From NCBI GenBank assembly GCA_018304295.1, contig JAGVWK010000008.1, positions 1 through 50,513 on the forward strand: a stretch of DNA of 50,513 nt, in the 5' to 3' direction. The position numbers were made by a program, and so were the translations under genes. This stretch comes from Microcaldota archaeon. Lineage in GTDB: Archaea > Micrarchaeota > Micrarchaeia > Anstonellales > Anstonellaceae. The number at the start of each line of letters is the position of its first letter. Positions within the stretch are counted from its first letter, which is position 1. The notes under the pieces were generated by a model. It was not told where the DNA came from. It saw only the letters and a list, made by a program, of their open reading frames with translations, and ran no database searches. This document shows positions 10,284-19,451 of the stretch, piece by piece.

Positions 10284-10342
10284 TTAACGCCATGAATTGC
10301 ATTACAATGCTTTAAAACCTTCTTGCACAAATCCCTCCTTGT

Positions 10343-10888
10343 ATGGAAAAGCACAATCTTCTTACGCTTGAAAACGCAAAAAGCATCCTCGCGCTTGTTT
10401 TTGCACTCGCAATTACGCTTGCAGCCTTTGAGCTTTCAAAAAACGTTGAAGCCTTGCGGGCATGGGGCTATGTTGGCGTTTTCTTCATCGCCCTCATCTC
10501 CAGCGCAACAATGTTCCTTCCAGCCCCGGGCTTTGCAATAATATTCGGCATGAGCGCGTTCCTAAACCCACTTGGGGTTGGCGTGCTTGCAGGCATCGGC
10601 TCTTCCTTTGGGGAGCTTACAAGCTACCTTGTGGGATATTCAGGAAGCGGCAAAATAAAGCGCACAAAAATTTACGCGCAGCACAAAATCGCCCTGCAAA
10701 AATACGGCATGCCCGCAATATTTGTTCTCTCCGCGCTGCCCAACCCTGTGCTTGATTTGGCAGGCATTGCCGCAGGCGCAATGCGCATGCCGGTATGGAA
10801 ATTCCTTCTTGCCACAATGGCGGGCAAAATACTCAAATACCTAGCCATCGCATACACTGGTTTTTACGTGGGCGAATATTTTCTATAG
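10343..10888 (+). CDS. VTT/DedA-family membrane protein
   Basis: AIIFGMSAFLNPLGVGVLAGIGSSFGELTSYLVGYSG...LPNPVLDLAGIAAGAMRMPVWKFLLATMAGK. Confidence 0.8.
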   Translation: MEKHNLLTLENAKSILALVFALAITLAAFELSKNVEALRAWGYVGVFFIALISSATMFLPAPGFAIIFGMSAFLNPLGVGVLAGIGSSFGELTSYLVGYSGSGKIKRTKIYAQHKIALQKYGMPAIFVLSALPNPVLDLAGIAAGAMRMPVWKFLLATMAGKILKYLAIAYTGFYVGEYFL

Positions 10889-10972
10889 GCACATCTGTTT
10901 TCCAGCCCTAAAATTTCCAGCCCCAAAATGCTTATATTTGTTTGTAGACAATATATAACAGTGGGAGTTCGG

Positions 10973-11551
10973 ATGACTAGCTCATCTTTCAGTATGCAGC
11001 CACTTACAGCCCAGAATAAGCCTCCAAATTCTGCCCCTCCAACCGCATTGCGCAGGCTCCTGCCCCTGCGCGAAGATCCGGCGCACGACAATCTTTGGCT
11101 TGTGAACAGGACAATGTCCATTCTTGAGCACGGCTCGCGCACGCACAACCTTTATGCTTTCCTGTCAAGGCTGTTTCCTAATGCAGTTTTGGCAGTGCGG
11201 TCAAATTTTCATGCGTATGACATAGCGAACCTTCCCACTGATCGCACACAAGCAGCCTTTATTTTTTCATTCATGGAAATATTGGGGAAAAATAAAACAG
11301 CGCAATGGCCCTGCCTTCCGGCTTTATCGGCAGAAGATGCCCTCGTCCTGTCGGGTCGCTTTGAAAAAATCTCTTCGGATGGGCTCGTAATTGCCACCCT
11401 TGCCCTGTTTTTCAAGATTGTGGAAGATCCCCGGAATGCAGCTGCCCGACTATACAAGACACAAATTCCGCTGGTTGCCGGCGCCACAACCGCTGAACCG
11501 CGACCGCCCGCCGCAGTGCTTGGGTTGCCTCCATCCACTCCTGCAATCTGA
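10973..11551 (+). CDS. Hypothetical protein
   Basis: Long ORF with upstream A/T-rich region; no recognisable family. Confidence 0.5.
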   Translation: MTSSSFSMQPLTAQNKPPNSAPPTALRRLLPLREDPAHDNLWLVNRTMSILEHGSRTHNLYAFLSRLFPNAVLAVRSNFHAYDIANLPTDRTQAAFIFSFMEILGKNKTAQWPCLPALSAEDALVLSGRFEKISSDGLVIATLALFFKIVEDPRNAAARLYKTQIPLVAGATTAEPRPPAAVLGLPPSTPAI

Positions 11552-11552
11552 G

Positions 11553-11669
11553 CTAAAAGCAGCATGAATCCTTAAACCCGCACTTTTTGCATACCGCGGC
11601 TTTGCTGCCCCCTATCGCATTCATCATTTCGCCGCACTGCGGGCACGGCTTGCAAATATCGGCTTCCAT
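11553..11669 (-). CDS. Small zinc-ribbon protein
   Basis: MEADICKPCPQCGEMMNAIGGSKAAVCKKCGFKDSCCF; CPxCG...CxxCG. Confidence 0.55.
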   Translation of the reverse strand: MEADICKPCPQCGEMMNAIGGSKAAVCKKCGFKDSCCF

Positions 11670-11690
11670 GCCACTCTTTCCAAACAAAAA

Positions 11691-11827
11691 TGGGCCGAAG
11701 GAGATTTGAACTCCCGACCTTTCGATTTCAAAAGTTTCTGCGCGCATGCGCAAAAATTTATCAGTCGAACGCTCCAACCAAGCTAAGCTTCCGTTAACAG
11801 TTGAAATTCAAATGTTAATACCGGCCC
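11691..11827 (-). tRNA. tRNA-Ile(GAT) with two introns (approx. 11789-11818 and 11727-11758)
   Basis: GGGCCGG(11821-11827)/TCGGCCC acceptor, GCTT/GAGC D-stem, TTCGA-CTGATA^A-TCGAA anticodon arm, GGGAG-TTCAAAT-CTCCT T-arm; removal of 30 + 32 nt gives a 75-nt cloverleaf. Confidence 0.82.
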
Positions 11828-11875
11828 GTAAGTTGGCTGGACATCACGGACAGTTTCCTTATTTTGCTGCCCGTA

Positions 11876-12169
11876 TCAAATCTTATTTCTCTCGCATAAT
11901 TTATTAAGGATTGCTTGTCTCGTATCCTCAGAACGAATCCTAAGATTTTCTTCTTGTCCTTCTGGCGCAAATAGGCTGGACTTGTAGTAATCCCTTACCG
12001 CTATGTGCCCATCTGTCATCAAATCTGCGGCTGTTTCAGCCAATTCAACTGTAGGGAGCAGCGGCAATGTTTTTTTGAAATAGGCAACTGACTCATCAGC
12101 ATATCTGCCTGTCTTATAGCTTTTCTTCAAATCATCGGTGCACACAAGTGGGCTAACATTCATGCCCAA
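11876..12169 (-). CDS. Hypothetical protein
   Basis: 97-aa ORF, plausible composition, no recognisable domain. Confidence 0.4.
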   Translation of the reverse strand: MGMNVSPLVCTDDLKKSYKTGRYADESVAYFKKTLPLLPTVELAETAADLMTDGHIAVRDYYKSSLFAPEGQEENLRIRSEDTRQAILNKLCERNKI

Positions 12170-12225
12170 TAACTGAAGTAAAATAATAAAAAAGTAACAT
12201 TTTTGGCCGTAAAAACTCAGCAGCT

Positions 12226-13107
12226 CTAAAGCAGCCTTGGTATGCCGTCCCCCCTCCTTGCCATCACTACCCTCTCCTCTCCGCTCTCAATGAACGCGCC
12301 GCGCGTGTCCAGCGCCACTATGTATTGGCGTTGCAGCTCGTCAAACGCCTTCTGCTCCTCGCCTTCAAAGGTGCGAACCTGCCTCTGCGCAGTCCTTTCC
12401 TGCATCTGCCTGCCAAAAAGCCCTATTTTTTTTTCGTTCTCGTCAAATTCCGCAAGCTTTTCGTTCGCAACCCACACGCTGCCCCTTCCCACTATCGTCC
12501 TTTCGGTTTCTGCGCCCTCTTTTTGCAACTCCACGCGCACAAGCCTTGTCCCATCAACATTCAGGCGGCATCCAAGCCGCGCAGCAAGAAGCGAAATTTC
12601 CTTTCTTTTCCCTTCCGAAAGCGTGCCAACGTCCACCGCCTCCCCCTCGCTGCTTTCCACCATCCTGCAAAGCGCCTCGCAGTCCGAGCGCGGCAGCGAA
12701 TTTGCAAGCACCGTAAGGCGCGCAATGTCCTCCCTCCTGTCAAAGTTCCCCCTTGTAAGCGCGGCCCTTTGCTTCATTTTGCCGTAAACGTCGCCGGCTT
12801 TCTTTGTTATTGCCTCGTCAAGCTCCGCTTTTGAATGCGAGTTTATCTCCGAAGTAATCCCCTCTATTTCCTTTCTGCGCGGCACAATTGCAACAAGGTC
12901 AACAACTTCCAGCTTTTCGCGTATGGGCTTTAGCTTCGCCTCTATCTCCCCGACAAGGTCGCCAAGCGCGCGCACGTGGAAATCGTCCTCCTTTGCGCCG
13001 TTGCGAAGCAAAAAGCCGTGCCTGAACTCGTTTTCGTTTTTCTTCCTTGTAAGCAGCGTGTAATCAACAAGCTCCCTGTTCGTGATAATTACTGTTTCCT
13101 CTCCCAT
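12226..13107 (-). CDS. Hypothetical protein, 293 aa
   Basis: Charged, long ORF with codon usage matching neighbours; family not recognised. Confidence 0.65.
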   Translation of the reverse strand: MGEETVIITNRELVDYTLLTRKKNENEFRHGFLLRNGAKEDDFHVRALGDLVGEIEAKLKPIREKLEVVDLVAIVPRRKEIEGITSEINSHSKAELDEAITKKAGDVYGKMKQRAALTRGNFDRREDIARLTVLANSLPRSDCEALCRMVESSEGEAVDVGTLSEGKRKEISLLAARLGCRLNVDGTRLVRVELQKEGAETERTIVGRGSVWVANEKLAEFDENEKKIGLFGRQMQERTAQRQVRTFEGEEQKAFDELQRQYIVALDTRGAFIESGEERVVMARRGDGIPRLL

Positions 13108-13142
13108 GCCAAACCCATGCCACTATACTGCGAGAATATTTT

Positions 13143-14153
13143 TTAACCCACCGTATTTATCTTTTTTCCCTTTGAAAGCGCGGCAATGCTTTCAAGCGTG
13201 GTTTTTACAATCCTCAGCATCGCGTCTTTTGTGTCAAACGCGCAGTGCGGTGTCATTATGACGTCATCGCGCTCGCGCAGCACGTGATCAATGACCGCAT
13301 TTCTAAGGCTGCACTCATTTGCTGCGCGCGATGAGGAAAGAACCGAGCAGCTTTCGCGCATGAACCTCTCCTCCTCTATCACATCAAGCCCCGCCCCTCC
13401 CAAAATTCCTTTTTGCAGCCCGTAAAGGACGGCATCAGTTTCAACAAGCGGGCCGCGCGATGTGTTTATCAAAAGCGACCCTCTCTTTACTTTGCCTATG
13501 TTGTGCATACCTATGAGGTGGTGCGTGCCCTTGGTGTAAGGCGCATGAAGGCTTATCACATGGCTTTGCGCAAGCAGCTTCCCAAGGGAAACAAGCGCAA
13601 ACCCAAGTTTTTTTGCAAGCTTTTTATCCGCAAAAGGGTCATGCACAAGCACCCTCATCCCAAACCCGTGCGCAATCCTCACAACGTTCTGCCCTATGTG
13701 CCCAGCGCCTATCACGCCTATTGTTTTTCCCATCAAATCAAAGCCGCGCAGCCCCTGCGTTCCAAAGTCCGCGCGCCTTACCTGCTCGTTTGCCTTCACA
13801 ATGCGGCGCGAAAGCGCCAACATGAGCGCAAATGCGAACTCCGCAACAGTTTCCTCCCCGTAAGTGGGCACGTTGTGCACGCTTATGCTCTTTCTTTTGC
13901 ACTCCTGCAAATCAATATGGTCAAACCCTGTTGAGCGCGTGCATATCGCCTTGAGCTTTGGAAATGCCCGCATTTGCTCAGCCCCGATATTTGAAAATGC
14001 GAAAACCGAAACAACCTGCGCATCTTGGTATTTCTTTGCAGTGCGCACGCTAAGCGGCTTTTTCTCAAATGCAATTTCGCACCCTTTCGCCGAAAAATTC
14101 GCCCCTATGTACTCCCTTTCCATCCTATCCGTGTCAAAAAATACAACTTTCAT
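13143..14153 (-). CDS. D-isomer-specific 2-hydroxyacid dehydrogenase (D-lactate dehydrogenase-like)
   Basis: GKTIGVIGAGHIGQNVVRIAHGFGMRVLVHDPF, INTSRGPLVETDAVLYGLQ, MTPHCAFDT. Confidence 0.92.
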   Translation of the reverse strand: MKVVFFDTDRMEREYIGANFSAKGCEIAFEKKPLSVRTAKKYQDAQVVSVFAFSNIGAEQMRAFPKLKAICTRSTGFDHIDLQECKRKSISVHNVPTYGEETVAEFAFALMLALSRRIVKANEQVRRADFGTQGLRGFDLMGKTIGVIGAGHIGQNVVRIAHGFGMRVLVHDPFADKKLAKKLGFALVSLGKLLAQSHVISLHAPYTKGTHHLIGMHNIGKVKRGSLLINTSRGPLVETDAVLYGLQKGILGGAGLDVIEEERFMRESCSVLSSSRAANECSLRNAVIDHVLRERDDVIMTPHCAFDTKDAMLRIVKTTLESIAALSKGKKINTVG

Positions 14154-14302
14154 TCCCCCACCCTCTCCATTCGCATAAACTTTGTAAATATTGTTTGGGA
14201 GGGGCGGCAAAAATAGGTGGGAGGTGAATTATGGCACCGCCCCTTCCCCAAAACAAGTGTTTGGTCGCCTTGCATTTTGCAAGCGTGATACGTTTCATTT
14301 TT

Positions 14303-14893
14303 TCATTTCATTTTGTAATACACTTTCCTCCCTACCTGCTGCTTTTGCAACAAGCCCATCTGGTAAAGCTTGGAGAGCCTTGCGCTTGCGGCGTTTGGCC
14401 CCTTATACCCGAACTCCCTCTTCACTTCATCCGCGCATACGTGCCCTTTTCTTTTCACCAAGCCCAGTATATCCTCGTCCTGCTTTGGAAGGAGAATTTC
14501 TTCCCCTGCCCCGATTTCCAGTTCCCTGTTTTGCGTTTTCAGCCTCTCTTCCAGCTTCGCGACCCTCTCATCCATCTGCAGAAATTTCTGGTCAATCCGT
14601 TCAATTATGCCCTTGAGCAGCCTGTTTGCATTCTCCCGCTCATTCACTGTCCTGTTCATGAGCGCTGCCAAAAATACCGGGTTGTTGAGCATGTGCGCGA
14701 TTTCCTGCGCCTCTTTCTTCATCTGCCCCTTTGTTTCGTCCATGAGCCGGTAGGCTGCCGCATTTGCATCCGTTTTATAAGCATTCTCTTCGTTTTCCAC
14801 TCTATCAACAGCCGCACATTGCGAATGTTTATTGTGATTGATGTTTTCCATCGCGAGCATGATTGTTTCGCGATGATGTCTTTGTACTATCAT
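14303..14893 (-). CDS. Winged-HTH transcriptional regulator-like protein with coiled coil
   Basis: C-terminal DILGLVKRKGHVCADEVKREFGYKGPNAASARLSKLYQMGLLQKQQVGRKVYY. Confidence 0.65.
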   Translation of the reverse strand: MIVQRHHRETIMLAMENINHNKHSQCAAVDRVENEENAYKTDANAAAYRLMDETKGQMKKEAQEIAHMLNNPVFLAALMNRTVNERENANRLLKGIIERIDQKFLQMDERVAKLEERLKTQNRELEIGAGEEILLPKQDEDILGLVKRKGHVCADEVKREFGYKGPNAASARLSKLYQMGLLQKQQVGRKVYYKMK

Positions 14894-14907
14894 GACTTAG
14901 TCATGAT
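14889..14907. promoter_or_regulatory. Palindrome ATCATGAC-TTA-GTCATGAT adjacent to TATA-like tatttataaataca
   Basis: Perfect 8-bp arms, at the start of the 14303-14893 regulator gene. Confidence 0.5.
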
Positions 14908-14976
14908 AATATTTATAAATACATAAGCCCATCCGTCGTGAAACTCACAAATTTTTCCCCTACTTAATTCCTCAAA

Positions 14977-15654
14977 ATGCAACAGGTCGGTAACATGCCC
15001 AAGGAAGAGCACCCCCACATTGTAGTTGACCAGCGGGAACGCTCAGGCGTAAAAGAGCTGCTCTCCTCAATGGGCGCAATAGTGGAAGTGCGCACCCTTG
15101 AAATAGGGGACTTTCTTACCTCGCAGCGCACATGCATAGAGCGCAAAACGCGAAATGATTTTGAAAGTTCCATCCTTGACGGCAGGCTCTTTTCGCAGCT
15201 TTCCCAAATGAAGCAAAACTACGAATGCGCAATAGTGGTTGTGGAGGGAGACGCCCCAACGGAAAGCCGGCTTTCACGCGCAGCGCTCCTTGGCGCATAC
15301 TCATCAGTAATGGCTGATTACGGCTGCTCGCTTTTTTTCACCCGCTCCCTTGAAGCAACCGCGGAACTCGTGCATGCAATCTCAAGGCACGAGCAGCTGG
15401 CGCGAAAATCCCCTCTTCGCGTATATGCAAAAAAGAAAGCCCTCACGCCCTCGCAGGCGCAACGGGGCATAATGGAGTCCCTTCCGGGGGTCGGCCCAAC
15501 GCTTGCAAAATCCCTGCTCAAATACTTCTACACAATAGAGAACGCAATTACCGCCCCTGCAAGCGAGCTTGCGCAGGTGGAGAAAATGGGCGAAAAAAAG
15601 GCAAAGGAAATAAGAAGGCTTCTCACAACCCTTTACAAGGAAGAAGATGACTAA
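14977..15654 (+). CDS. ERCC4/XPF-family nuclease with HhH domain
   Basis: VDQRERSGVKELL...ERKTRNDFESSILDGRLFSQL (ERCC4 nuclease motif) and SLPGVGPTLAKSLLKYF (HhH). Confidence 0.92.
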   Translation: MQQVGNMPKEEHPHIVVDQRERSGVKELLSSMGAIVEVRTLEIGDFLTSQRTCIERKTRNDFESSILDGRLFSQLSQMKQNYECAIVVVEGDAPTESRLSRAALLGAYSSVMADYGCSLFFTRSLEATAELVHAISRHEQLARKSPLRVYAKKKALTPSQAQRGIMESLPGVGPTLAKSLLKYFYTIENAITAPASELAQVEKMGEKKAKEIRRLLTTLYKEEDD

Positions 15655-15878
15655 AGCAGGTTTTCAAATTCTTCCCTTGCCATGTGTAAATCTTTTTTGA
15701 TTATTTTGAGCAAAAGCCCACGCCCTATCGTTTCCCCCGCATGGCAAGGAACAACTGTTGCCCTCCCATCCGGATGCGAAAAAAACATGTGGCTGCCTTC
15801 TTGGCGCACAAGGATAAAGCCTGCCTTTGCAAGTGCTTTGGCAATCTCCTTAGCGCTAAGAAGCGGCAGTTTTGCCAT
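15651..15878 (-). CDS. hicA: HicA-family toxin
   Basis: LSAKEIAKALAKAGFILVRQEGSHMFFSHPDGRATVVPCHAGETIGRGLLLKIIKK; GSH motif. Confidence 0.92.
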   Translation of the reverse strand: MAKLPLLSAKEIAKALAKAGFILVRQEGSHMFFSHPDGRATVVPCHAGETIGRGLLLKIIKKDLHMAREEFENLL

Positions 15879-15879
15879 T

Positions 15880-16086
15880 TTAAACCTCAAGTAGCTGCAA
15901 ACCCACAAAACGCTCAGTATTTGGCGCAGGTTGCCTGCACTTGACATACAGCGCAATCGCCTCCTTGGTGCGCTTCATAAGCTCATCAAGATTTTTCGCC
16001 TGCGTGTGGCAGCCGGGAAGCTCAACTACTTCCGATACAAAGCAGCCGTCCTCATCCTGCTCTATGAGCACATTATAATTCGCCAT
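15880..16086 (-). CDS. hicB: HicB-family antitoxin
   Basis: NVLIEQDEDGCFVSEVVELPGCHTQAKNLDELMKRTKEAI. Confidence 0.92.
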   Translation of the reverse strand: MANYNVLIEQDEDGCFVSEVVELPGCHTQAKNLDELMKRTKEAIALYVKCRQPAPNTERFVGLQLLEV

Positions 16087-16170
16087 GCTAAAATTCCTGC
16101 GCGGAGGCTTAAAAATCTGATGTTTTCAGGCAATGCAAACGCCGTCATGGCAGTGCCTGATTAAGAAACA

Positions 16171-16203
16171 GGCCCCTCACAACCATTTACAAGAAAGAAG
16201 AGG
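16171..16203 (+). repeat. Echo of the ERCC4 gene 3' end downstream of hicBA
   Basis: ctcacaaccatttacaagaaagaaga vs ctcacaaccctttacaaggaagaaga at 15622-15647; same-frame peptide PLTTIYKKEEG vs LLTTLYKEEDD. Confidence 0.6.
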
Positions 16204-16286
16204 GTGCATGAACGTTTTTCTCCCATAGAGTTAAAAAATTACCACACTATATCCATATTGGCATTTGTTAATCTTCAAATATCAAA

Positions 16287-17321
16287 GTGGAAAAAATGGC
16301 AAGCGCATCTGCAATACTCCCTGCCCAAACAATCCTGCCTCTAAATGTGCGACCAACAGAAGCGCATCTTCGCCGCGCTTTTTTTGAACGCATCTGGGAA
16401 ATGTCCAAAGGAAAAAAGGAGGGCAATGGCATAACAAGTTTTCAGGAAATTAACTGGCAAAAAATACGCGGCATAATATTTGATTTGGACGGCACGCTTG
16501 AGCCTTACCATAACGACAGGGATGAACTGTTTACGCAGATGCTGCTGGACAACATGGATGATTCCCAAAAGCAAGCTTTCTCTGGGCTAATTGAAGGGGA
16601 AAGCGCCTACATAAATAGTATAAAAGTAGGCACAATCTACGAACGCGACAGCGGAACGGTGCTTTGGGTGCCTCAAAACTGGAAAGAGCGCATAGCCTCC
16701 ATGCAGCAACTCCAGCTAGACGAACTTATACTCATGGCACTCTCAAGCTTATTTACGCCAATTTATGAAAAACAGGGCAAAAACCCCAAGTGCGTAAGCG
16801 AAAAACGGAAAAAAATCCGCCTTTGCGCAGTTCTGGCAGGCATGTCCCACGAACAGATAGTGAAGGTTACCGGAGATTACCATGAAAAAAGGCTGCGTGG
16901 AATACAAGAAGAGCTCAAAAAGTTCCAGCACTTTATTGAATGGGCAGAAACAATGCGCAAAGCAGGTTTCAAGATTTCCGTTGCGAGCAACAGTTCGGAA
17001 AGAATTTCCAACGCCATTCTGGATGCAAGGGGCATGCGCAAGCATGCTGATTGTGTTATCGGGGACGCGCGCAAGCCTTTCAAGGCACAAAAATCATATT
17101 CAAAAGCTGCCAACGCAATGGGCCTTGAACCACGCGAAATAATCGTAGTCGGGGACAGCTTCACAAACGATGTCCAAAGCGCACACCATGAGGGATATGT
17201 TGCTGTCTATCTTGGCTCCTCAAAAGCCGATGATTTCAACCCCTTTCAGCTTCACATGCAGGCTCCGACATTGGAAGCTTTTCTGGGTTTTATGCAAGGG
17301 CAAATTTTTGCTTGCAGATGA
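16287..17321 (+). CDS. HAD-family hydrolase
   Basis: IIFDLDGTLEPYH, SVASNSSERI, IIVVGDSFTNDVQSAHHEGY. Confidence 0.88.
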   Translation: MEKMASASAILPAQTILPLNVRPTEAHLRRAFFERIWEMSKGKKEGNGITSFQEINWQKIRGIIFDLDGTLEPYHNDRDELFTQMLLDNMDDSQKQAFSGLIEGESAYINSIKVGTIYERDSGTVLWVPQNWKERIASMQQLQLDELILMALSSLFTPIYEKQGKNPKCVSEKRKKIRLCAVLAGMSHEQIVKVTGDYHEKRLRGIQEELKKFQHFIEWAETMRKAGFKISVASNSSERISNAILDARGMRKHADCVIGDARKPFKAQKSYSKAANAMGLEPREIIVVGDSFTNDVQSAHHEGYVAVYLGSSKADDFNPFQLHMQAPTLEAFLGFMQGQIFACR

Positions 17322-17335
17322 ATGCATGGCTGCGG

Positions 17336-18382
17336 CTAAACACATTCTCCCATTTTCAAAATCGCATCGCGCAGCACACTTTCCTCCTGATTCAGGCAAA
17401 TCCTTACAAATTTCCCGTATTCCCCGAATTCGCTTCCGGCGGAAACCGCAACGCCTTTTTCAAGCGCCCTGTTTGCGAATTCCCACGCATCTTCCATTTT
17501 CTCGTGCGTTGCAAATGCGTATATCCCAGCCTGAGGCATTGCATAGGAAAACCCCGCATCATTGAGCGCCTCCGCAGCAGCCTTTAGCCTTGCCCTCCAA
17601 ATTTTATTTGCCCCTTCCAGTATCTCCTTCTCATTCTCAAGGCACGCAATGCCCGCTTTTTGCACAAAAATTGGCACGCACGTTGATGTAACCTGATTGA
17701 AAGAAATTATTTTCTGTGCAATTTCTTTTGGAGCAATCGCATATCCGAGCCTCCATCCCTCCATTGAAAACTCCTTTGAAAAAGAGCGCACCCTTATGGC
17801 ATCATAGTTCCCAATAGGCTCGTGCGCAAGCCCCTTGTATGCCTCATCAATTACAACAGGCACGTTCTTGCGGGATGCGCTTTCAATGGTGCTTTCCACC
17901 AATTCCTTACCGTACACTGTGCTTGTGGGGTTAAGCGGATTGCATATCAGCAGCATTTTCGCACCCTCAAGGGGTAGCTCCCCAAACTGCCAGTTCTCCT
18001 CCATGCTTGTTTGCACTGGGACAGCTTGCAGCCCAAGCTGCTCGCACGCAAGGTGGTATGCGGGCCAGTGCGGGGAAGGGAATACTACCTTTTTCCCTTT
18101 CCCAAGCACGCTAAGAAGCGCATAAAGAATGTGCTTTGAGCCCGGCCCCACAACAACATTCTCAACGCCGCATTTTTCCCTGCGCGCAATTTTTTCCCTC
18201 AGCTCCATAAGCCCTGCACCGCTCCCGTATCCGCTCCCGTCCTCCTGCATTGATTTTTCAGCAGCCTCCTTTGCACACTTGGGGGCGGGCATATTGGTGT
18301 CCCCTATGTGCAGCTTTGTTATTTTCCTGCCGCTTCGCTCAAGCGACGTAACTTTTTCCACAAATTCATAAAATGCCCCCAT
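17336..18382 (-). CDS. Class I/II PLP-dependent aminotransferase
   Basis: ICNPLNPTSTVYGKEL, VVIDEAYKGL, VRSFSKEFSMEGWRLGYAIAP (PLP Lys). Confidence 0.93.
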   Translation of the reverse strand: MGAFYEFVEKVTSLERSGRKITKLHIGDTNMPAPKCAKEAAEKSMQEDGSGYGSGAGLMELREKIARREKCGVENVVVGPGSKHILYALLSVLGKGKKVVFPSPHWPAYHLACEQLGLQAVPVQTSMEENWQFGELPLEGAKMLLICNPLNPTSTVYGKELVESTIESASRKNVPVVIDEAYKGLAHEPIGNYDAIRVRSFSKEFSMEGWRLGYAIAPKEIAQKIISFNQVTSTCVPIFVQKAGIACLENEKEILEGANKIWRARLKAAAEALNDAGFSYAMPQAGIYAFATHEKMEDAWEFANRALEKGVAVSAGSEFGEYGKFVRICLNQEESVLRDAILKMGECV

Positions 18383-18397
18383 ACCAACTACCCCTCC

Positions 18398-19447
18398 TCA
18401 CAACTCCTTGTAGCATCCAAGGAAGCGGAACATGCCGCTTTCCTTTTGCGTTTTTTCCAGCGCATCTTTCACATTCTTGTCCTCGTCGCTTCCTGCAAAG
18501 TCAATTATGAACCCATACTCCCCAGTCCCATTTTTCATCGGAAGGGATAGAATGCGCGTCAAATTTATTTTTGCGTCCGCAAGTATCTTCAATATCCCAA
18601 AGAGCGCGCCTGCCTTGTGTGCGGTTGTGAAGGCAATCGTGCACTTGTCCCCTTTTTCCTTTGCCTTTTCCCGCGACACAACAAGGAACCTCGTTGTGTT
18701 TGATGCATGGTCCTCAATGTTCTCCTTTATTATCTCCAGATTGTAAAGCCGCGCACACAGCGCGCTTGCTATTGCTGCCGAGCCCATCGGTTTTTGTGAA
18801 GCAACCATTTTCGCAGCCCCTGCGGTGTCGTAAAAGGGCTTTGGCTCAAGCTTGTTGCGCGCAATAAAGCCAGCGCATTGCGCAAGCGCCTGCGGGTGCG
18901 AATACACGCTTCGTATCTCCCGATAATCCATGCCGGAAGGCGCAAGAAGGCAGTGGTGCACGGGCACTTTCACTTCCCCTACAATGTGCAGCCCCGACTC
19001 CATAAGAAGTTCGTTCACTCCTGCAACCGGGCCTGCCAAGGAATTTTCAACCGGCACAACGCCCAAATCCAGCTCCCCGCTTTTCACAGCCTCAAACACC
19101 TGTGAAAATTCAAGGCAGGGAACTGGCACCGCGTTTTTAAGCGCGCCTGCGGCAATCTCGCTGTACGCCCCATGCTCCCCCTGAAATCCCACAAGCACAA
19201 GTTCTTTTTTCTGAAGCTCTTTTCCTTCCGCAATGAGCTCGGACACGATTTTCCTCCCAAACTCCGCACTCACGAGCCCGTGCGCCTTTTTCCCAATTGC
19301 CCCAAGCACCTGCTGCTCCCGCTTTCCATCCGTAACTTCGCCCTTAAACCTTTTTGTGCGAAGCGAAAGCTCCATCCTCCTGTCCATGAGCCTCAAAAGC
19401 TCAACGTCCAGCCCGTCAATTTTTTTCCTCACTTCGTCCAAGTCCAT
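18398..19447 (-). CDS. pheA: Chorismate mutase-prephenate dehydratase with ACT domain
   Basis: N-terminal CM MDLDEVRKKIDGLDVELLRLMDRRMEL; VPVENSLAGPV; HASNTTRFLVV; ACT domain KAGALFGILKILADAKINLTRI. Confidence 0.93.
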   Translation of the reverse strand: MDLDEVRKKIDGLDVELLRLMDRRMELSLRTKRFKGEVTDGKREQQVLGAIGKKAHGLVSAEFGRKIVSELIAEGKELQKKELVLVGFQGEHGAYSEIAAGALKNAVPVPCLEFSQVFEAVKSGELDLGVVPVENSLAGPVAGVNELLMESGLHIVGEVKVPVHHCLLAPSGMDYREIRSVYSHPQALAQCAGFIARNKLEPKPFYDTAGAAKMVASQKPMGSAAIASALCARLYNLEIIKENIEDHASNTTRFLVVSREKAKEKGDKCTIAFTTAHKAGALFGILKILADAKINLTRILSLPMKNGTGEYGFIIDFAGSDEDKNVKDALEKTQKESGMFRFLGCYKEL

Positions 19448-19451
19448 GCGC

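Noticed and set aside
8744-10295. Several plus-strand ORFs across proS
   Set aside because: Antisense to a well-supported aminoacyl-tRNA synthetase; Cys/His/Pro-rich composition typical of spurious ORFs.
12226-13107. Assignment as a release-factor/Vms1-like protein
   Set aside because: No catalytic or family motif could be identified with confidence; left as hypothetical.
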